In this document: positions 26,148 to 36,185 of the stretch, piece after piece
Numbering within the stretch: position 1 is the stretch's first letter
Layout: every line of letters starts with the position of its first letter
Assembly: GCA_902797185.1 (NCBI GenBank)
Contig: CADBRV010000050.1
Location: forward strand, 41,555-105,554
Length of the DNA stretch: 64,000 nucleotides
DNA from: an uncultured Lachnospiraceae bacterium
Lineage (GTDB): Bacteria; Bacillota; Clostridia; Lachnospirales; Lachnospiraceae
Reading direction: 5' to 3'
The notes under the pieces: model-generated
What the model saw: only the letters and a program-made list of their open reading frames with translations
The model's database searches: none
What the model was told of the DNA's origin: nothing
Program-made: the position numbers and the translations under genes

Positions 26148-26379
26148 GCCGCTCCTAAAACTGAACCTTTCCCATAATATCGGAAGAAAGCCTTAGTGTC
26201 AAGTATTTTTTCTTTACCTTAAAGGTTTTTTCCTTTACATCCGGTTTTCCGGGCATTTCCCTTGGCATGGTAAGGATTTTCATGCCAACTGTACCTGCAT
26301 CGAATAACTGTTGATGGCACAGGCTCCGGTCCGGGACGGAAAGGGAATGGCCCGTCTTTATCAGCGGTTTCCCATCTGT

Positions 26380-27444
26380 TTATTTCAAGGTAACCTTCAT
26401 TTCCACCGGATTATGGTCGCTGTGTTCAAATTCCTTGTCCAGGGTCTCCATGGAAGACACTTCTACGTTGTCAGAAACAATGAACCCGTCAATCATATAA
26501 TACTGGAAATCCCCTTCCGCTCCTTTATAAGCCCTATCCAGGGAACGGCAGGTAGGAGTGGAATTGTCCATTTCAAACTGGAGCGAGTCCGAAAACTGGC
26601 TTTCATCCAGAGTGCCGCACTTCCATAAGTCATCGCTGACCTGGGGATACATGGAAGTATCCGTGCCGGAAAAGACCTGGTTAAAGTCGCCTCCGGCGAT
26701 GACATAGTTTCCTTTCTCATATTCCGACTGGAGGAACTGGGCCAGCTGCTTTGTCTGTGCTGCCTTCCCTTCCCCATCGTCGTAAGCCTCCAGATGCAGG
26801 TTCACCAGCACCAACTCTTTATCCGACCCCTGCACCGGGATCCGGGTAACCAGGAGGCAGCGCTTCAAATTGCCCAGCCGGTATGGCCAGGAAAACGGGC
26901 AGGGAAGCTGGATCCTTTCCGCGCTTTCCGCCGAATAGGAAGTCAAGGTCATAATGCCCGCGTCCACATGCCCCATGGGCGGTATCGGATATGGGATATA
27001 CAGTACCTTGTAATTTTCCGCGAACATGTTTTCCATCTGTGGGAAAGCCCCGGCGATACCGGATACTTCGTTTATCCCGTAGGAGCGTTTTGCCTTTTTG
27101 TCTACTTCCTGCAGGAACACCACGTCTGGGTCCTCCTGGCGGATCGTATCCTCAATGCCCGTAAGGTTCCCTTCTACCTCGGACTTCGTATTCTCACGGA
27201 CGCTTTTTCCTCCATCCATGAAGAAATCCGCCGTATTGCCCAGGCCGCAGTAGCCCGTATTCCAGCTTAAGATCGTAAGGGAATCCCCGGAAGCAATCTC
27301 TGCTGACGCGTTCCCGCTGATGGCAATGTCCTCCTCATCCTTGGGCTTATATTCCGTCACCGTAAGGACCAGGAGCAGCACTGCAAACAGCACCGCAATT
27401 ACCAGTATTACGATGCCGATCCATTTCAATATTCTTTTTACCAT
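26380..27444 (-). CDS. Membrane-anchored endonuclease/exonuclease/phosphatase family protein
   Basis: A 354-residue protein with one N-terminal membrane segment (about residues 9-30), so the enzyme domain faces outward. The EEP fold motifs are in order: LSWNTG, VVFLQEVD (metal Glu), NLHLEA, GGDFNQV and SDHNPVEMK with the catalytic Asp-His. Substrates of the family range from sphingomyelin and phosphoinositides to nucleic acids, so none can be assigned. It is a single gene, with a repeat remnant and stem upstream (27512-27597). Confidence 0.88.
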   Translation of the reverse strand: MVKRILKWIGIVILVIAVLFAVLLLVLTVTEYKPKDEEDIAISGNASAEIASGDSLTILSWNTGYCGLGNTADFFMDGGKSVRENTKSEVEGNLTGIEDTIRQEDPDVVFLQEVDKKAKRSYGINEVSGIAGAFPQMENMFAENYKVLYIPYPIPPMGHVDAGIMTLTSYSAESAERIQLPCPFSWPYRLGNLKRCLLVTRIPVQGSDKELVLVNLHLEAYDDGEGKAAQTKQLAQFLQSEYEKGNYVIAGGDFNQVFSGTDTSMYPQVSDDLWKCGTLDESQFSDSLQFEMDNSTPTCRSLDRAYKGAEGDFQYYMIDGFIVSDNVEVSSMETLDKEFEHSDHNPVEMKVTLK

Positions 27445-27511
27445 AGCTGTCTGTTATCTCCCCGCTGCAGCTCTCCTTCCTGCAGCCTCCATTTAACATC
27501 CAAACTCTATA

Positions 27512-27558
27512 TATCGTAGGGAATCCTCCCTCTGAAACGGGTCCGTCCTTACGGTATA
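27512..27558 (+). repeat. Possible remnant of the dispersed repeat (copy E)
   Basis: TATCGTAGGGAATCC and a loop CTCTGAAACGGG followed by TCCTTACGGT match the start hairpin of the 36186 copy (TATCGTAAGG..., CTCTTCAGCGGG) and fold in the same way, but the rest of the element is missing. Confidence 0.4.
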
Positions 27559-27573
27559 TCCTGATACAAAACA

Positions 27574-27597
27574 GGCAGCGGCCATTACCCCGCTGCC
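27574..27597 (-). terminator. Second possible terminator upstream of the phosphoesterase
   Basis: GGCAGCGG (27574-27581) pairs perfectly with CCGCTGCC (27590-27597); the minus strand then reads TGTTTTGTAT. Weak U-run. Confidence 0.5.
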
Positions 27598-27710
27598 GTA
27601 ATTACACAATCGTATTAATAAAGTACATGCCATCCTTAACCGGATGCCGCTGCAAAATGAGGGACAACAGGTCCCGCCACTCTCCTAATGACGGAATGCC
27701 CGCTTTCCGG

Positions 27711-27738
27711 CCAAAATACCCGCCCTCCTGATAGCGGG
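27711..27738 (-). terminator. Terminator of the But-like CoA-transferase gene
   Basis: CCCGC (27719-27723) pairs with GCGGG (27734-27738), followed on the minus strand by TATTTTGG, about 45 bp past the stop codon. Confidence 0.55.
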
Positions 27739-27779
27739 CCTCCTAAAGAAGCCTCCTGCTGTCCATTTTCTTTATGAGG

Positions 27780-29120
27780 TTACCTCTTGTTGCTCCTCCT
27801 CCAGATGTGGATTTTTTCCGCATCCGCGATCAGCTCGTCCCGGAAATCCGGATCTGCCACGGAAATAATCTTTTCCGCCCTCTCCCAGGTGGTCATGCCC
27901 TTGAGGTTGACCATACCGAATTCGGTTACCAGGTAGTTGGTATTGGTACGGGTGCAGGTCATGCAGCTTCCTTCTGGCATGGGCATGCGGATATTGGAAG
28001 TCTTTGTTCCGTCCTTGCCCACACGCACTGCAGGAACACACAGGAAGCTCTTGCCGCCTTTGGAAAGGTAAGCGCCCAGCACGAAATCCTGCTGCCCGCC
28101 GGACCCGCTGATATGGCGGTATCCTACCGTCTCAGCGTCAACCTGGCCATACAGGTCCACGTAAATGCCGCTGTTGATGGAAATGAAATTATCAATGGAA
28201 GAGATGACGCCGATGTCATTGGTATAATCGACCGAAGCAGCCATCAAAGCCGGGTTATTATCAATAAATTCATACAGCTGTTTGGATCCTGCCGCGAAAG
28301 CATATACCTGGCGTCCCACGTCACGTTTCTTTTCCGCGCAGGTAATCTTCCCTGCCTTGGTCAGGTCCATGAAAGCATCCACATACATTTCCGTATGGAC
28401 GCCCAGATCCTTCAAATCAGATTCTGCGATCATCTTGCCTACCGCGTTCGGGGTCTTGCCAATGCCCAGCTGCAGGCAGGCGCCGTCCGGGATCATGGGA
28501 AAGATCTGCTCGGCGATCTTGACATCCGTCTCGGCCGGCTCGCTGGAAGAAAGGGTCGGCAGGTCCGGGTTGTCCCCTTCCACAATCCTATCTACCATGG
28601 AAATGGGGAGGCTTTCGTTAAACCCGCCCAGCGCCCGGGGCATCTTTTCATTTACTTCTACAATGACGCATTTTGCCTTTTTGCAGGCTGCCATCAGATG
28701 GGAGGTAGACGGTCCGAAGTTAAAATACCCGTCCTTGTCCATGGGGCATACCTGGACCATGACCACGTCAATGTCATCCATGTATTCATAGTAGCCCGGC
28801 AGCTCGGAATAGCGGATCGGCAGGTAAAATACCGTTCCATCCTGGATATGTTTCCGTTCCACGCCGCTGACATGGATGGAATTGTAACAGAAATGTTCTG
28901 CCGCATTGGGAGTTTTAAAAATCTCCAGCTCCCTCATCAGGTTGCCGCCCCGGATTTTGATATCCTCCAGCTCCGGCATCCTTTTTGCCAATGCCTTGTC
29001 CAGGGCATCCGGGATCCCCACATTATAACCGAAATCAATCCAGTCCCCGCTCTTTACTACTTTGACTGCCTCATCCGGGGTAGTAAGTTTCCGTTTATAT
29101 TCTGCTTCAAAATCTCCCAT
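27780..29120 (-). CDS. Butyryl-CoA:acetate CoA-transferase-like protein
   Basis: A 446-residue acetyl-CoA hydrolase/transferase family protein. [14 protein letters not shown] carries the catalytic Glu (Glu244), and [20 protein letters not shown] is the segment shared with But enzymes of colonic butyrate producers. The length fits But and 4-hydroxybutyrate CoA-transferase. It would move CoA from butyryl-CoA (or a related acyl-CoA) to acetate, ending fermentation. It is monocistronic: AAGGAGG upstream, AT-rich leader, terminator downstream. 4-hydroxybutyrate or propionate specificity cannot be ruled out. Confidence 0.85.
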   Translation of the reverse strand: MGDFEAEYKRKLTTPDEAVKVVKSGDWIDFGYNVGIPDALDKALAKRMPELEDIKIRGGNLMRELEIFKTPNAAEHFCYNSIHVSGVERKHIQDGTVFYLPIRYSELPGYYEYMDDIDVVMVQVCPMDKDGYFNFGPSTSHLMAACKKAKCVIVEVNEKMPRALGGFNESLPISMVDRIVEGDNPDLPTLSSSEPAETDVKIAEQIFPMIPDGACLQLGIGKTPNAVGKMIAESDLKDLGVHTEMYVDAFMDLTKAGKITCAEKKRDVGRQVYAFAAGSKQLYEFIDNNPALMAASVDYTNDIGVISSIDNFISINSGIYVDLYGQVDAETVGYRHISGSGGQQDFVLGAYLSKGGKSFLCVPAVRVGKDGTKTSNIRMPMPEGSCMTCTRTNTNYLVTEFGMVNLKGMTTWERAEKIISVADPDFRDELIADAEKIHIWRRSNKR

Positions 29121-29328
29121 CGGTCTTATCCTCCTTCTCCATTAAGCAGATAACATGTGATCCTAGCTGCATGAAAAAAGCAGTATCAGAAATCCTATTT
29201 ACATAAAATATATATCCAGATACCCTAATTGTACGAAATAGCAGCATCTGAAAATCATTTTACCCTATCTAAACAGCATTCTAAAATAATTTTTCAACGA
29301 ACAAATATTACCTTATATAATATTTTTA

Positions 29329-29646
29329 TTAAAAGAGCCTTATCAGCAGGTCTACTGCCAGCACTACCGCGCTGGAATAAGCAGCCACTTTGATCAATCC
29401 TTTGTCCATAAAAGCCAGGATCAGTGCCGTGATGAAGCCGATCCATGCTGAAAGGAGGGAACCGGTGGCGCTTAAAATGGCCGGGAAGGTCATGGCGGAA
29501 AGCACGCTGTAGGGTATATAGTACAAAAACGACCGGAAAAAACGGCTTTTAATCTTCCCCCGGAAAAGCAGGAACGGCACCGCCCTCACCAGGTAAGTAA
29601 CAAGGGACATGACCAAAAGGTACAGGAAAAACAGCCTTACGCTCAT
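29329..29646 (-). CDS. azlD: Branched-chain amino acid exporter small subunit AzlD
   Basis: A 105-residue protein with four hydrophobic segments and the AzlD-type opening with YLVRAVPFLLFRG. With AzlC it exports branched-chain amino acids or analogues such as 4-azaleucine. Its ATG overlaps the azlC stop by 4 bp. Confidence 0.87.
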   Translation of the reverse strand: MSVRLFFLYLLVMSLVTYLVRAVPFLLFRGKIKSRFFRSFLYYIPYSVLSAMTFPAILSATGSLLSAWIGFITALILAFMDKGLIKVAAYSSAVVLAVDLLIRLF

Positions 29647-30398
29647 GCTTCTCCCCCTTCCTCCGGAACCGGGAAAAGCAACGCCCCTGCCGCTGATGCG
29701 ATAACCGCGCAGATAATCACGGCAAAGCCACTCGACACCTGCTGAAACATGGGTCCATAATGCAGCAGGCAGCTGATGGCCACCGAAAGCAGCACGACCA
29801 TGAGCACCGGTTTATGCTCCCTGGCAGGAGGCACTACGATGGCGATAAACATGCCATACAGGGAAATGCCCAGGCTGGTTGTCACAATCGCCGGCAGGAT
29901 GTCTCCCAGGATTGCGCCGCACATAGTCCCCAGCGTCCAGCAGGCCACAGGCAGCAAGGACAGGAATGCGAAATACCTCCTGGTGACAGGGCGGTCCTTG
30001 GATGCAGCCACCGCAAAGATCTCATCCGTCATAAAAAAGCCTAATAACGCCCTCCAGATGCCCCGGAATTTCTCATCCACCTTCTGGGAAAGGGAAATGG
30101 ACATCAGGGAATAGCGCAGGTTGACCACGAACTGGGTCATGGCCATTTCGATAAAGGAACCCATAGAAGACATGATGGACAGGCCGGCAAACTGGCCGGC
30201 GGACGTCACATTTGTCACCGAAATCAGCGTCGTTTCCCACCAGGCAAGCCCGTTTAAAGAACCCATAATTCCAAAAGTAAAGGATACGGCAAAGTAGCCC
30301 AGCGCGATGGGGATAGAATCCTGGATCCCTTCCCTCTGGTCCCTGCGGGCCGCCTCTGATGCGGAAAGGCTCCTTTCTTTTATTTTCTCTTTTCCCAT
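29643..30398 (-). CDS. azlC: Branched-chain amino acid exporter large subunit AzlC
   Basis: A 251-residue membrane protein with about seven to eight segments. The opening DSIPIALGYFAVSFTFG and the NLRYSLMSISL stretch are AzlC family features. It starts right at the end of the UPF0210 gene (1-bp gap), so azlCD may be expressed with the UPF0210/ACT genes. Confidence 0.88.
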   Translation of the reverse strand: MGKEKIKERSLSASEAARRDQREGIQDSIPIALGYFAVSFTFGIMGSLNGLAWWETTLISVTNVTSAGQFAGLSIMSSMGSFIEMAMTQFVVNLRYSLMSISLSQKVDEKFRGIWRALLGFFMTDEIFAVAASKDRPVTRRYFAFLSLLPVACWTLGTMCGAILGDILPAIVTTSLGISLYGMFIAIVVPPAREHKPVLMVVLLSVAISCLLHYGPMFQQVSSGFAVIICAVIASAAGALLFPVPEEGGEA

Positions 30399-30399
30399 A

Positions 30400-31764
30400 T
30401 CAGTTCTTAAAAGAATGGATCGGTGCCGGGATCCTGCCTCCCCTGTTTACAAAATTATCGCAAGAATAGGGGTTTACCGGCATAACCGGTGCATACCCGA
30501 ACAGCCCGCCGAATTCTACCGTATCTCCCACCTTCTTCCCGACTGCCGGGATCAGGCGGCAGGCAGTAGTCTTGCCGTTTACCATGCCCAAAGCCATCTC
30601 ATCGGCAATAATGCCGGAAATGGTGGTAGCTTTTGTATCTCCAGGGATGGCGATCATGTCCAGGCCTACAGAGCAGACACAGGTCATGGCTTCCAGTTTC
30701 TCCAAAGTAATGGCTCCCTTTTCTACAGACTCGATCATTCCCGCGTCCTCGCTGACCGGGATGAAGGCGCCGGAAAGACCGCCCACATAAGAAGATGCCA
30801 TGACCCCGCCCTTCTTCACCTGGTCATTGAGCATGGCCAGGGCAGCTGTCGTACCGGGGGCTCCGGCATACTCCACGCCGATTTCCTGCAGGATGTCTGC
30901 CACGGAATCTCCTACCGCAGGGGTAGGTGCCAGGGAAAGGTCCACGATGCCGAAGGGGATCCCCATCATCCTGGAAGCCTCTTTGGCAACCAGCTGGCCT
31001 ACACGGGTAACCTTGAAGGCTGTCTTCTTGATGGTTTCGCACAACACTTCGAAATCTTCCCCACGGGCTTCCTCCAGGGCACGTTTTACAACGCCGGGAC
31101 CGCTGACGCCTACATTGATGATGGCATCCGCTTCCGTTACGCCATGGAAGGCACCGGCCATAAACGGGTTGTCATCCGGCGCGTTGCAGAAAACAACCAG
31201 CTTCATGCAGTCACCGGAATCCGGCAGGGCGGAATTTTCCGCGATCTGCTTGTTGATTTCACCCATGAGCCTGACCGCGTCCATATTGATGCCGATTTTT
31301 GTAGTAGCCAGGTTTACGGAGCCACAGACCGTGTCAGTGGAAGCAAAAGCCTTCGGCATCGAACGGATCAGCATCTCGTCTGCCTTTGTCATGCCCTTTG
31401 CCACCAGGGCGGAATATCCTCCCAGCAGGTTCACGTTGACCTTTTTCGCGGCGGCATCCAATGTCTTGGCGATTTTCACAAAGTCATCCTCGCTCTTGCA
31501 GCAGGACGCGCCTACCAGGGCGATCGGCGTAACGGAGATCCTCCGGTTTACGATAGGGATCCGGTATTCCTTTTCAATGGCCTCGGCGGTTTTGGAGAGG
31601 TCCTTCGCCAGGGTGGTAATCTTGTCATAAATCTTGCTGCAGCATTTCTCCAAATCCGCATCGGCACAGTCCAGAAGGCTGATGCCCAGGGTGATGGTAC
31701 GCACGTCCAGGTTCATGTCGGAGATCATGCTGTTGGTTTCGAATACTTCGTAACGATTGATCAT
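30400..31764 (-). CDS. UPF0210 (DUF711) PFL-like protein
   Basis: A 454-residue protein of the UPF0210 family, whose fold resembles pyruvate formate-lyase-type barrels. Conserved stretches include [29 protein letters not shown] and [13 protein letters not shown]. It is nearly always encoded next to a small ACT protein, here 16 bp upstream. No reaction is known for the family. The pair may respond to an amino acid, through the ACT domain, and its location before azlCD hints at amino acid balance (inference). Confidence 0.88.
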   Translation of the reverse strand: MINRYEVFETNSMISDMNLDVRTITLGISLLDCADADLEKCCSKIYDKITTLAKDLSKTAEAIEKEYRIPIVNRRISVTPIALVGASCCKSEDDFVKIAKTLDAAAKKVNVNLLGGYSALVAKGMTKADEMLIRSMPKAFASTDTVCGSVNLATTKIGINMDAVRLMGEINKQIAENSALPDSGDCMKLVVFCNAPDDNPFMAGAFHGVTEADAIINVGVSGPGVVKRALEEARGEDFEVLCETIKKTAFKVTRVGQLVAKEASRMMGIPFGIVDLSLAPTPAVGDSVADILQEIGVEYAGAPGTTAALAMLNDQVKKGGVMASSYVGGLSGAFIPVSEDAGMIESVEKGAITLEKLEAMTCVCSVGLDMIAIPGDTKATTISGIIADEMALGMVNGKTTACRLIPAVGKKVGDTVEFGGLFGYAPVMPVNPYSCDNFVNRGGRIPAPIHSFKN

Positions 31765-31780
31765 TTCGCGGCCGGCCCCC

Positions 31781-32062
31781 TTAAATACGATGCATCATGT
31801 CAAAGATTTCTTCCCTCTGGCATGTAATCTGTACACCGATGGATTCTCCCAGCTTATCTAGGTTATCGCTTAAATCGGAAAAAGGCACCGTAGCCCCTTC
31901 CATGTCTGCCACCATCATCATATTGAAAAACCCGTGTACGATCGTCTGGGAAATATCCAGAATGTTGATATGGCAGTCCGCCAAAGCCGTGCAGACCTTG
32001 CCGATGATGCCTACGGAATCCTTACCGATCACGGTAATAATAATCCTGTCTTGTGTCTCCAT
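31781..32062 (-). CDS. ACT domain protein (UPF0237)
   Basis: A 93-residue ACT domain protein with [32 protein letters not shown], the core ligand-binding beta-alpha-beta pattern of glycine-cleavage regulator-like proteins (shown as two pieces, [16 protein letters not shown] and [11 protein letters not shown]). ACT domains bind amino acids and dimerise. It is partnered with the downstream UPF0210 gene, a conserved pair in Firmicutes. Ligand unknown. Confidence 0.9.
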   Translation of the reverse strand: METQDRIIITVIGKDSVGIIGKVCTALADCHINILDISQTIVHGFFNMMMVADMEGATVPFSDLSDNLDKLGESIGVQITCQREEIFDMMHRI

Positions 32063-32079
32063 TTCCTATCCTTTCTGTC

Positions 32080-32883
32080 TCAGATGCAGACCATTTCAGT
32101 CGGCTTGTCCCTGCCGGCCACGCTGATGGGGAAATCCGTCCCCTTGTATGGGTTATCGCCTAAGGTAATCTCGGTCTTCACCGTTTCCCTGGCCAGTTTG
32201 TCATAATTGTTTTCCTTGCTTAAATGCCCCAGAAAAATTTTCTTTACATTGTCATGGAGGAGGCCGCCCAAAAGCCTCCCGGAAGCTTCATTGGAAAGGT
32301 GCCCCCGTTTGCTTAAGATCCTCTGCTTTAAAGGGTAGGGGTAAGGTCCCAGCTCCAGCATCCTTACGTCATGGTTCGCCTCCAGGAGGATCACGTCCAG
32401 CCCTTTCAGCTCTTCCTTAAGCGCGTCATCGTAAGTACCAAGGTCCGTCACCACGCCCACTTTTTTCTGCCCGCAGCGCGCCAGGAAAGCCACAGGGTGT
32501 GCCGCGTCATGGGAAACCGGGATGGCCTTCAGGCAGATATCCCCGATCTGGAAAGGGGTTTGTTCCTGGATCGGCACATACAGGTCCTGGGGAATTTTCC
32601 CCACCTTTCCCGTCTTCTGGATCATGTCCCAGGTCTCCGGCATGGTAAAAATCGGCACCCCGTAACGCCGTGCCAAAACGCCCAGCCCTTTGATATGGTC
32701 GTTATGCTCGTGGGTGATGCAGATGCCGGAGATATCCCGCATATCCAGCCCCTTGCCATTTAATCCTTCCTGGACTTTTTTGCCACTGATGCCGGCGTCA
32801 ATTAAAATATGGGTGCCATCGCTGCCGATATAGATGCAATTGCCGCTGCTGCCGCTGGCAATGCTCATCATCTCCATGCTCAT
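32080..32883 (-). CDS. YycJ/WalJ-like metallo-beta-lactamase-fold hydrolase
   Basis: A 267-residue MBL-fold protein. Its zinc-binding motif is THEHNDHIKG, with further ligands in PVSHDAAHP, TDLGTYDD and GHLSKENN. It opens MSMEMMSIASGSSGNC, typical of WalJ/YycJ, which in Bacillus is a 5'-3' exonuclease linked to mismatch repair and is encoded with walRK. Here it follows coaE with a 4-bp overlap and is not next to a two-component system, so the name is by similarity of motifs only. Confidence 0.85.
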   Translation of the reverse strand: MSMEMMSIASGSSGNCIYIGSDGTHILIDAGISGKKVQEGLNGKGLDMRDISGICITHEHNDHIKGLGVLARRYGVPIFTMPETWDMIQKTGKVGKIPQDLYVPIQEQTPFQIGDICLKAIPVSHDAAHPVAFLARCGQKKVGVVTDLGTYDDALKEELKGLDVILLEANHDVRMLELGPYPYPLKQRILSKRGHLSNEASGRLLGGLLHDNVKKIFLGHLSKENNYDKLARETVKTEITLGDNPYKGTDFPISVAGRDKPTEMVCI

Positions 32884-33536
32884 GCCTTCCTCTTGCTGCC
32901 CGGAAGGACCCTCTCCATCTGCTGGTCCAGCTGGGCATAAGCTTCTTCCCTGCTGCCGGAATTATCGATCTGTACCTTTAGGCCCTGGCGCATCCTGTCA
33001 TATTTTGCCTGGCTTTCAAAGATGCCCTCGGCTTTTTCCCGGGAATAGCCCCTGGACTCCATAAGGCGTTGCAGGCGCTGCTCCTTGGGCGCATCCACAT
33101 TCCAGACCTCGTCGCAGAGGGTGGCAAAACCGGTGCCGTCATAAAGGGCGGACTCAATAATCACAAAGTCCAAAAGCCCCCTCTCCCTCTCGTTTTTTAC
33201 TTCCGAAGTAAGGTAAATCCCCACCGCCGGATGGATCAAGTCGTTCATCTTCTTGCGGAGGGACGGGTCCTCATACATGAGCTTGGACACCACTTCCCGA
33301 TCCATGATGCCTTTGCGGTCAAAAGCCTCCTTCGGGAGCAGGTCCCGTAGCCTGGAATAGCACATGCCGCCCGGCAGCACGACCTCTTCCCCAATCTCAT
33401 CGGTAGAAAAGACCCTGGCCTGGTAATTTGCCTTCAAGTATTCGGCAAGGTCGCTCTTGCCTGCCCCGATTCCGCCGGTAAGCCCGATCACGTGGGTGGT
33501 TTTAAGCGGCTTTCTTTTCTGCTTATTTTGCCTCAT
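32880..33536 (-). CDS. coaE: Dephospho-CoA kinase
   Basis: About 218 residues from the ATG at 33536; the frame also has an ATG at 33554, but the shorter form begins closer to the P-loop and both overlap the polA end. IGLTGGIGAGKSDLAEYL is the CoaE P-loop, followed by STDEIGEEVV and the IESALYDG loop. It phosphorylates the ribose 3'-OH of dephospho-CoA, the last step of CoA synthesis. The polA-coaE-MBL order is typical of Firmicutes. Confidence 0.93.
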   Translation of the reverse strand: MRQNKQKRKPLKTTHVIGLTGGIGAGKSDLAEYLKANYQARVFSTDEIGEEVVLPGGMCYSRLRDLLPKEAFDRKGIMDREVVSKLMYEDPSLRKKMNDLIHPAVGIYLTSEVKNERERGLLDFVIIESALYDGTGFATLCDEVWNVDAPKEQRLQRLMESRGYSREKAEGIFESQAKYDRMRQGLKVQIDNSGSREEAYAQLDQQMERVLPGSKRKA

Positions 33537-36171
33537 ACCAGTTCTTGCCTTCATTTATGTCAACCTCCAACTTTACTTTCAAATCTGCTGCATGGGTCAT
33601 CTCGAACAGCATCAGCTCCCTTACATACGCCTCTTCTTCCGGCGGCGCCTCGATTAAAAGCTCATCATGGACCTGCAGGAGCAGGCGGGACCTGAGCCCT
33701 TCCTTCTTCATCCTTTCATAGACCCGGTTCATGGCAATCTTGATGATGTCCGCCGCCGTCCCCTGGATGGGGGCATTCATAGCCACCCGCTCCCCAAAGG
33801 ACCTCTGCATGAAATTGCTGGAAGAAAGCTCCGGCATGGGGCGGATCCTGCCGAACAAGGTGCGGCAGAAACCGTTTTCTTTTGCAGAAGAAACAAGGCC
33901 GTCCAAAAAGCCCTTTACCTTCGGGTAAGTGGCAAAATACCGGTCTATGAAATCCTGTGCCTCTTTCCTGGAAATGGAAAGGTCCTGGGACAGCCCGAAG
34001 GCGCTAATCCCATAAATAATGCCGAAATTGACTGCCTTGGCGTTCCGGCGCTGCAGCGGCGTAACCTCGTCAAAGGGGACATGGAATACCTGGGAAGCGG
34101 TGGTCCTGTGGATGTCCTTGGACTCCCGGAATGCTTCGATGAGGTTTTCATCCCCGGACATATGGGCCAGGACCCTCAGCTCGATCTGGGAATAATCCCC
34201 GTCCAGGAAAATCCAGCCATCCCTGGGGGCAAAGACTTTGCGGATCTGCCGGCCTAAGTCCATGCGGATGGGGATGTTCTGCAGGTTCGGGTCTGTGGAA
34301 CTGAGCCTCCCGGTGGCCGTCACAGTCTGGTTAAAAGTCGTATGGATCCTGCCATCCTCCCGGATCACGTCCTGCAGGCTGTCCGCATAAGTGGACTTAA
34401 GCTTTGTCAGCTGGCGGTACTGCAGCACTTTTTCGACGATGGGATAATCCCCGGCCAGCTTTTCCAAAACGTCCGCCGCCGTGGAATACCCGGTCTTGGT
34501 CTTTTTGCCTCCGGGCAGTTTTAAATGCTCAAACAAAACCACGCCCAGCTGCTTCGGGGAGAGGATATTGAACTCTTCCCCGGCCAGGTCGTAAATTTCC
34601 TTTTCCGCCACCGTAATGGCTTCCCCTAACTTTTCCCCATAGGAAGAGAGGGCGTCCCGGTCTGCCCGGATGCCTTCCCGCTCCATGGCATAAAGGGTAT
34701 AAACCAAAGGCAGCTCTATATCCAGGTAAAGGCTTTCCATGCCCTGCTCTTTCACCTGGGCATAAGCCTTGTCAAAGCTGGCAAAAGTGCCTATAGCCCC
34801 GGCACAGGCATATTCCATCTGCTTCTTCTCCAGTTCCCCATACTCTAATTTTTTCTTCTGGGATTTTTTCGGCAGCAGGTCTTCCTTCGCGGGAAGCATG
34901 ACGCCTGCATAGTCGGATGCCACCTCGTCATAGGCATAATGTCCTTTTAAGGGGTTCAGCAGGTATGCCACAAGCCCCAAGTCAAACATTTTCCTGCGTT
35001 CTTCTTCGGAAAAAGTGCCTTCTACCTTTGCGGCATGGAAAAGGGCCTTTAAATCCAGGCAGACAAGCCGCCTGGCCTTTTCCAGCACCTGCGGCAGGAA
35101 TTTTCCCAGAAGCCCGTTAAAACTGCCCGGCAGGTAATAAAGATGGTCCTTCCCTTTGCAGAAGGAAAATCCTCCGCCGTCTTCCTCCTCCGGCAGGAAG
35201 ATGGAAACCGTATCCTCTCCCGTCACACCGGCCAGGAAGGCATCCACTCCTTTCTCGGAAGAAACCTGTTCCATCTTCCCTTCGAGGGGGTCTTCCCTGG
35301 CGGAGTCGGAAAACCGCGGCAGGAAGTTTTTGAAATCCAGCTTCTTCATCAGGAGGTAAGCTTCCGGCGTATAGAAATTCCCGATCTTCGCCTCTTCTAA
35401 GTCCAGATCTACAGGGCTGTGCACATCGATGGTCACCAGGTATTTACTGTCCAGTGCCACCTGCTCCTGCCCCTCCAGGGCATTCTTTGTCCGGTTGGGA
35501 ACCACTTCCTCCAGATGCGCGTAAACATTTTCCACGCTGTGGTACTGCGCGATCAGCTTGGTAGCTCCCTTTTCCCCGATGCCGGGCACTCCCGGGATAT
35601 TGTCGGAAGAATCTCCCATGAGGGCTTTGACATCGATAAATTCCTTCGGCGTCACCTGGTACTGTTCTTTCACCGCGTCCGCATCGTAAAAGAAGAGATC
35701 TGTCCCTGTCTTTTTGGTCTTGGGCAGGATCAGGTGGACTTTGTCTGTCGCCAGCTGCAGGAGGTCACGGTCACCGGAAAGGATCCGGACATCCAGCCCC
35801 TTTTCCTGGGCCTGGACGGAAAGGGTGCCCAGGATGTCATCTGCCTCGTACCCTTCCTTTGTCACTACCGGGATCTGCATGTCCCTAAGAAGTTCTTTTA
35901 AAATAGGCACCTGCTCCCGCAGCTCCGGCTGCATGGGTTTCCGGTTGCCCTTGTAATCTGCATACTTTTTATGACGGAACGTGGGCGCGGAAAGGTCAAA
36001 GGCTACTTCCAAGTAGGAAGGCTGTTCCTCGTCCAGTGTCTTAAACAGGATATTTAAGAAGCCATAAATGGCGTTGGTATGGGTCCCTTCGCTGTTGGTC
36101 AGGTCCGGGATGCCGAAATAGGCACGGTTTAATATGCTGTGCCCATCGATTAAAACGATTTTTTCACTCAT
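33523..36171 (-). CDS. polA: DNA polymerase I, proofreading-domain residues degenerate
   Basis: An 882-residue Pol I. The 5'-nuclease domain (residues 1 to about 290) has VTKEGYEADDILGTL and SGDRDLLQL. The polymerase domain carries motif A (LDGDYSQIELRVLAHMSG), the O-helix (RRNAKAVNFGIIYGISAFG) and motif C (LLLQVHDELLIEAP). The middle 3'-5' exonuclease-like domain lacks the DEDD metal ligands (for example LVCLDLKALFHAAK and YACAGAIGTF), so proofreading is expected to be absent, as in Bacillus stearothermophilus Pol I. It functions in repair and RNA primer removal. A repeat copy lies directly upstream. Confidence 0.95.
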   Translation of the reverse strand: MSEKIVLIDGHSILNRAYFGIPDLTNSEGTHTNAIYGFLNILFKTLDEEQPSYLEVAFDLSAPTFRHKKYADYKGNRKPMQPELREQVPILKELLRDMQIPVVTKEGYEADDILGTLSVQAQEKGLDVRILSGDRDLLQLATDKVHLILPKTKKTGTDLFFYDADAVKEQYQVTPKEFIDVKALMGDSSDNIPGVPGIGEKGATKLIAQYHSVENVYAHLEEVVPNRTKNALEGQEQVALDSKYLVTIDVHSPVDLDLEEAKIGNFYTPEAYLLMKKLDFKNFLPRFSDSAREDPLEGKMEQVSSEKGVDAFLAGVTGEDTVSIFLPEEEDGGGFSFCKGKDHLYYLPGSFNGLLGKFLPQVLEKARRLVCLDLKALFHAAKVEGTFSEEERRKMFDLGLVAYLLNPLKGHYAYDEVASDYAGVMLPAKEDLLPKKSQKKKLEYGELEKKQMEYACAGAIGTFASFDKAYAQVKEQGMESLYLDIELPLVYTLYAMEREGIRADRDALSSYGEKLGEAITVAEKEIYDLAGEEFNILSPKQLGVVLFEHLKLPGGKKTKTGYSTAADVLEKLAGDYPIVEKVLQYRQLTKLKSTYADSLQDVIREDGRIHTTFNQTVTATGRLSSTDPNLQNIPIRMDLGRQIRKVFAPRDGWIFLDGDYSQIELRVLAHMSGDENLIEAFRESKDIHRTTASQVFHVPFDEVTPLQRRNAKAVNFGIIYGISAFGLSQDLSISRKEAQDFIDRYFATYPKVKGFLDGLVSSAKENGFCRTLFGRIRPMPELSSSNFMQRSFGERVAMNAPIQGTAADIIKIAMNRVYERMKKEGLRSRLLLQVHDELLIEAPPEEEAYVRELMLFEMTHAADLKVKLEVDINEGKNWYEAK

Positions 36172-36185
36172 GATATTCCTTTATC

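Larger units (their letters stand above)
27445..27779. other. Intergenic region with two stems and a repeat remnant
   Basis: 335 bp between the CoA-transferase and the phosphoesterase genes. It contains two terminator-like stems (27574-27597 and 27711-27738) and a possible remnant of the dispersed repeat (27512-27558). No gene or clear promoter was found. Confidence 0.55.
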
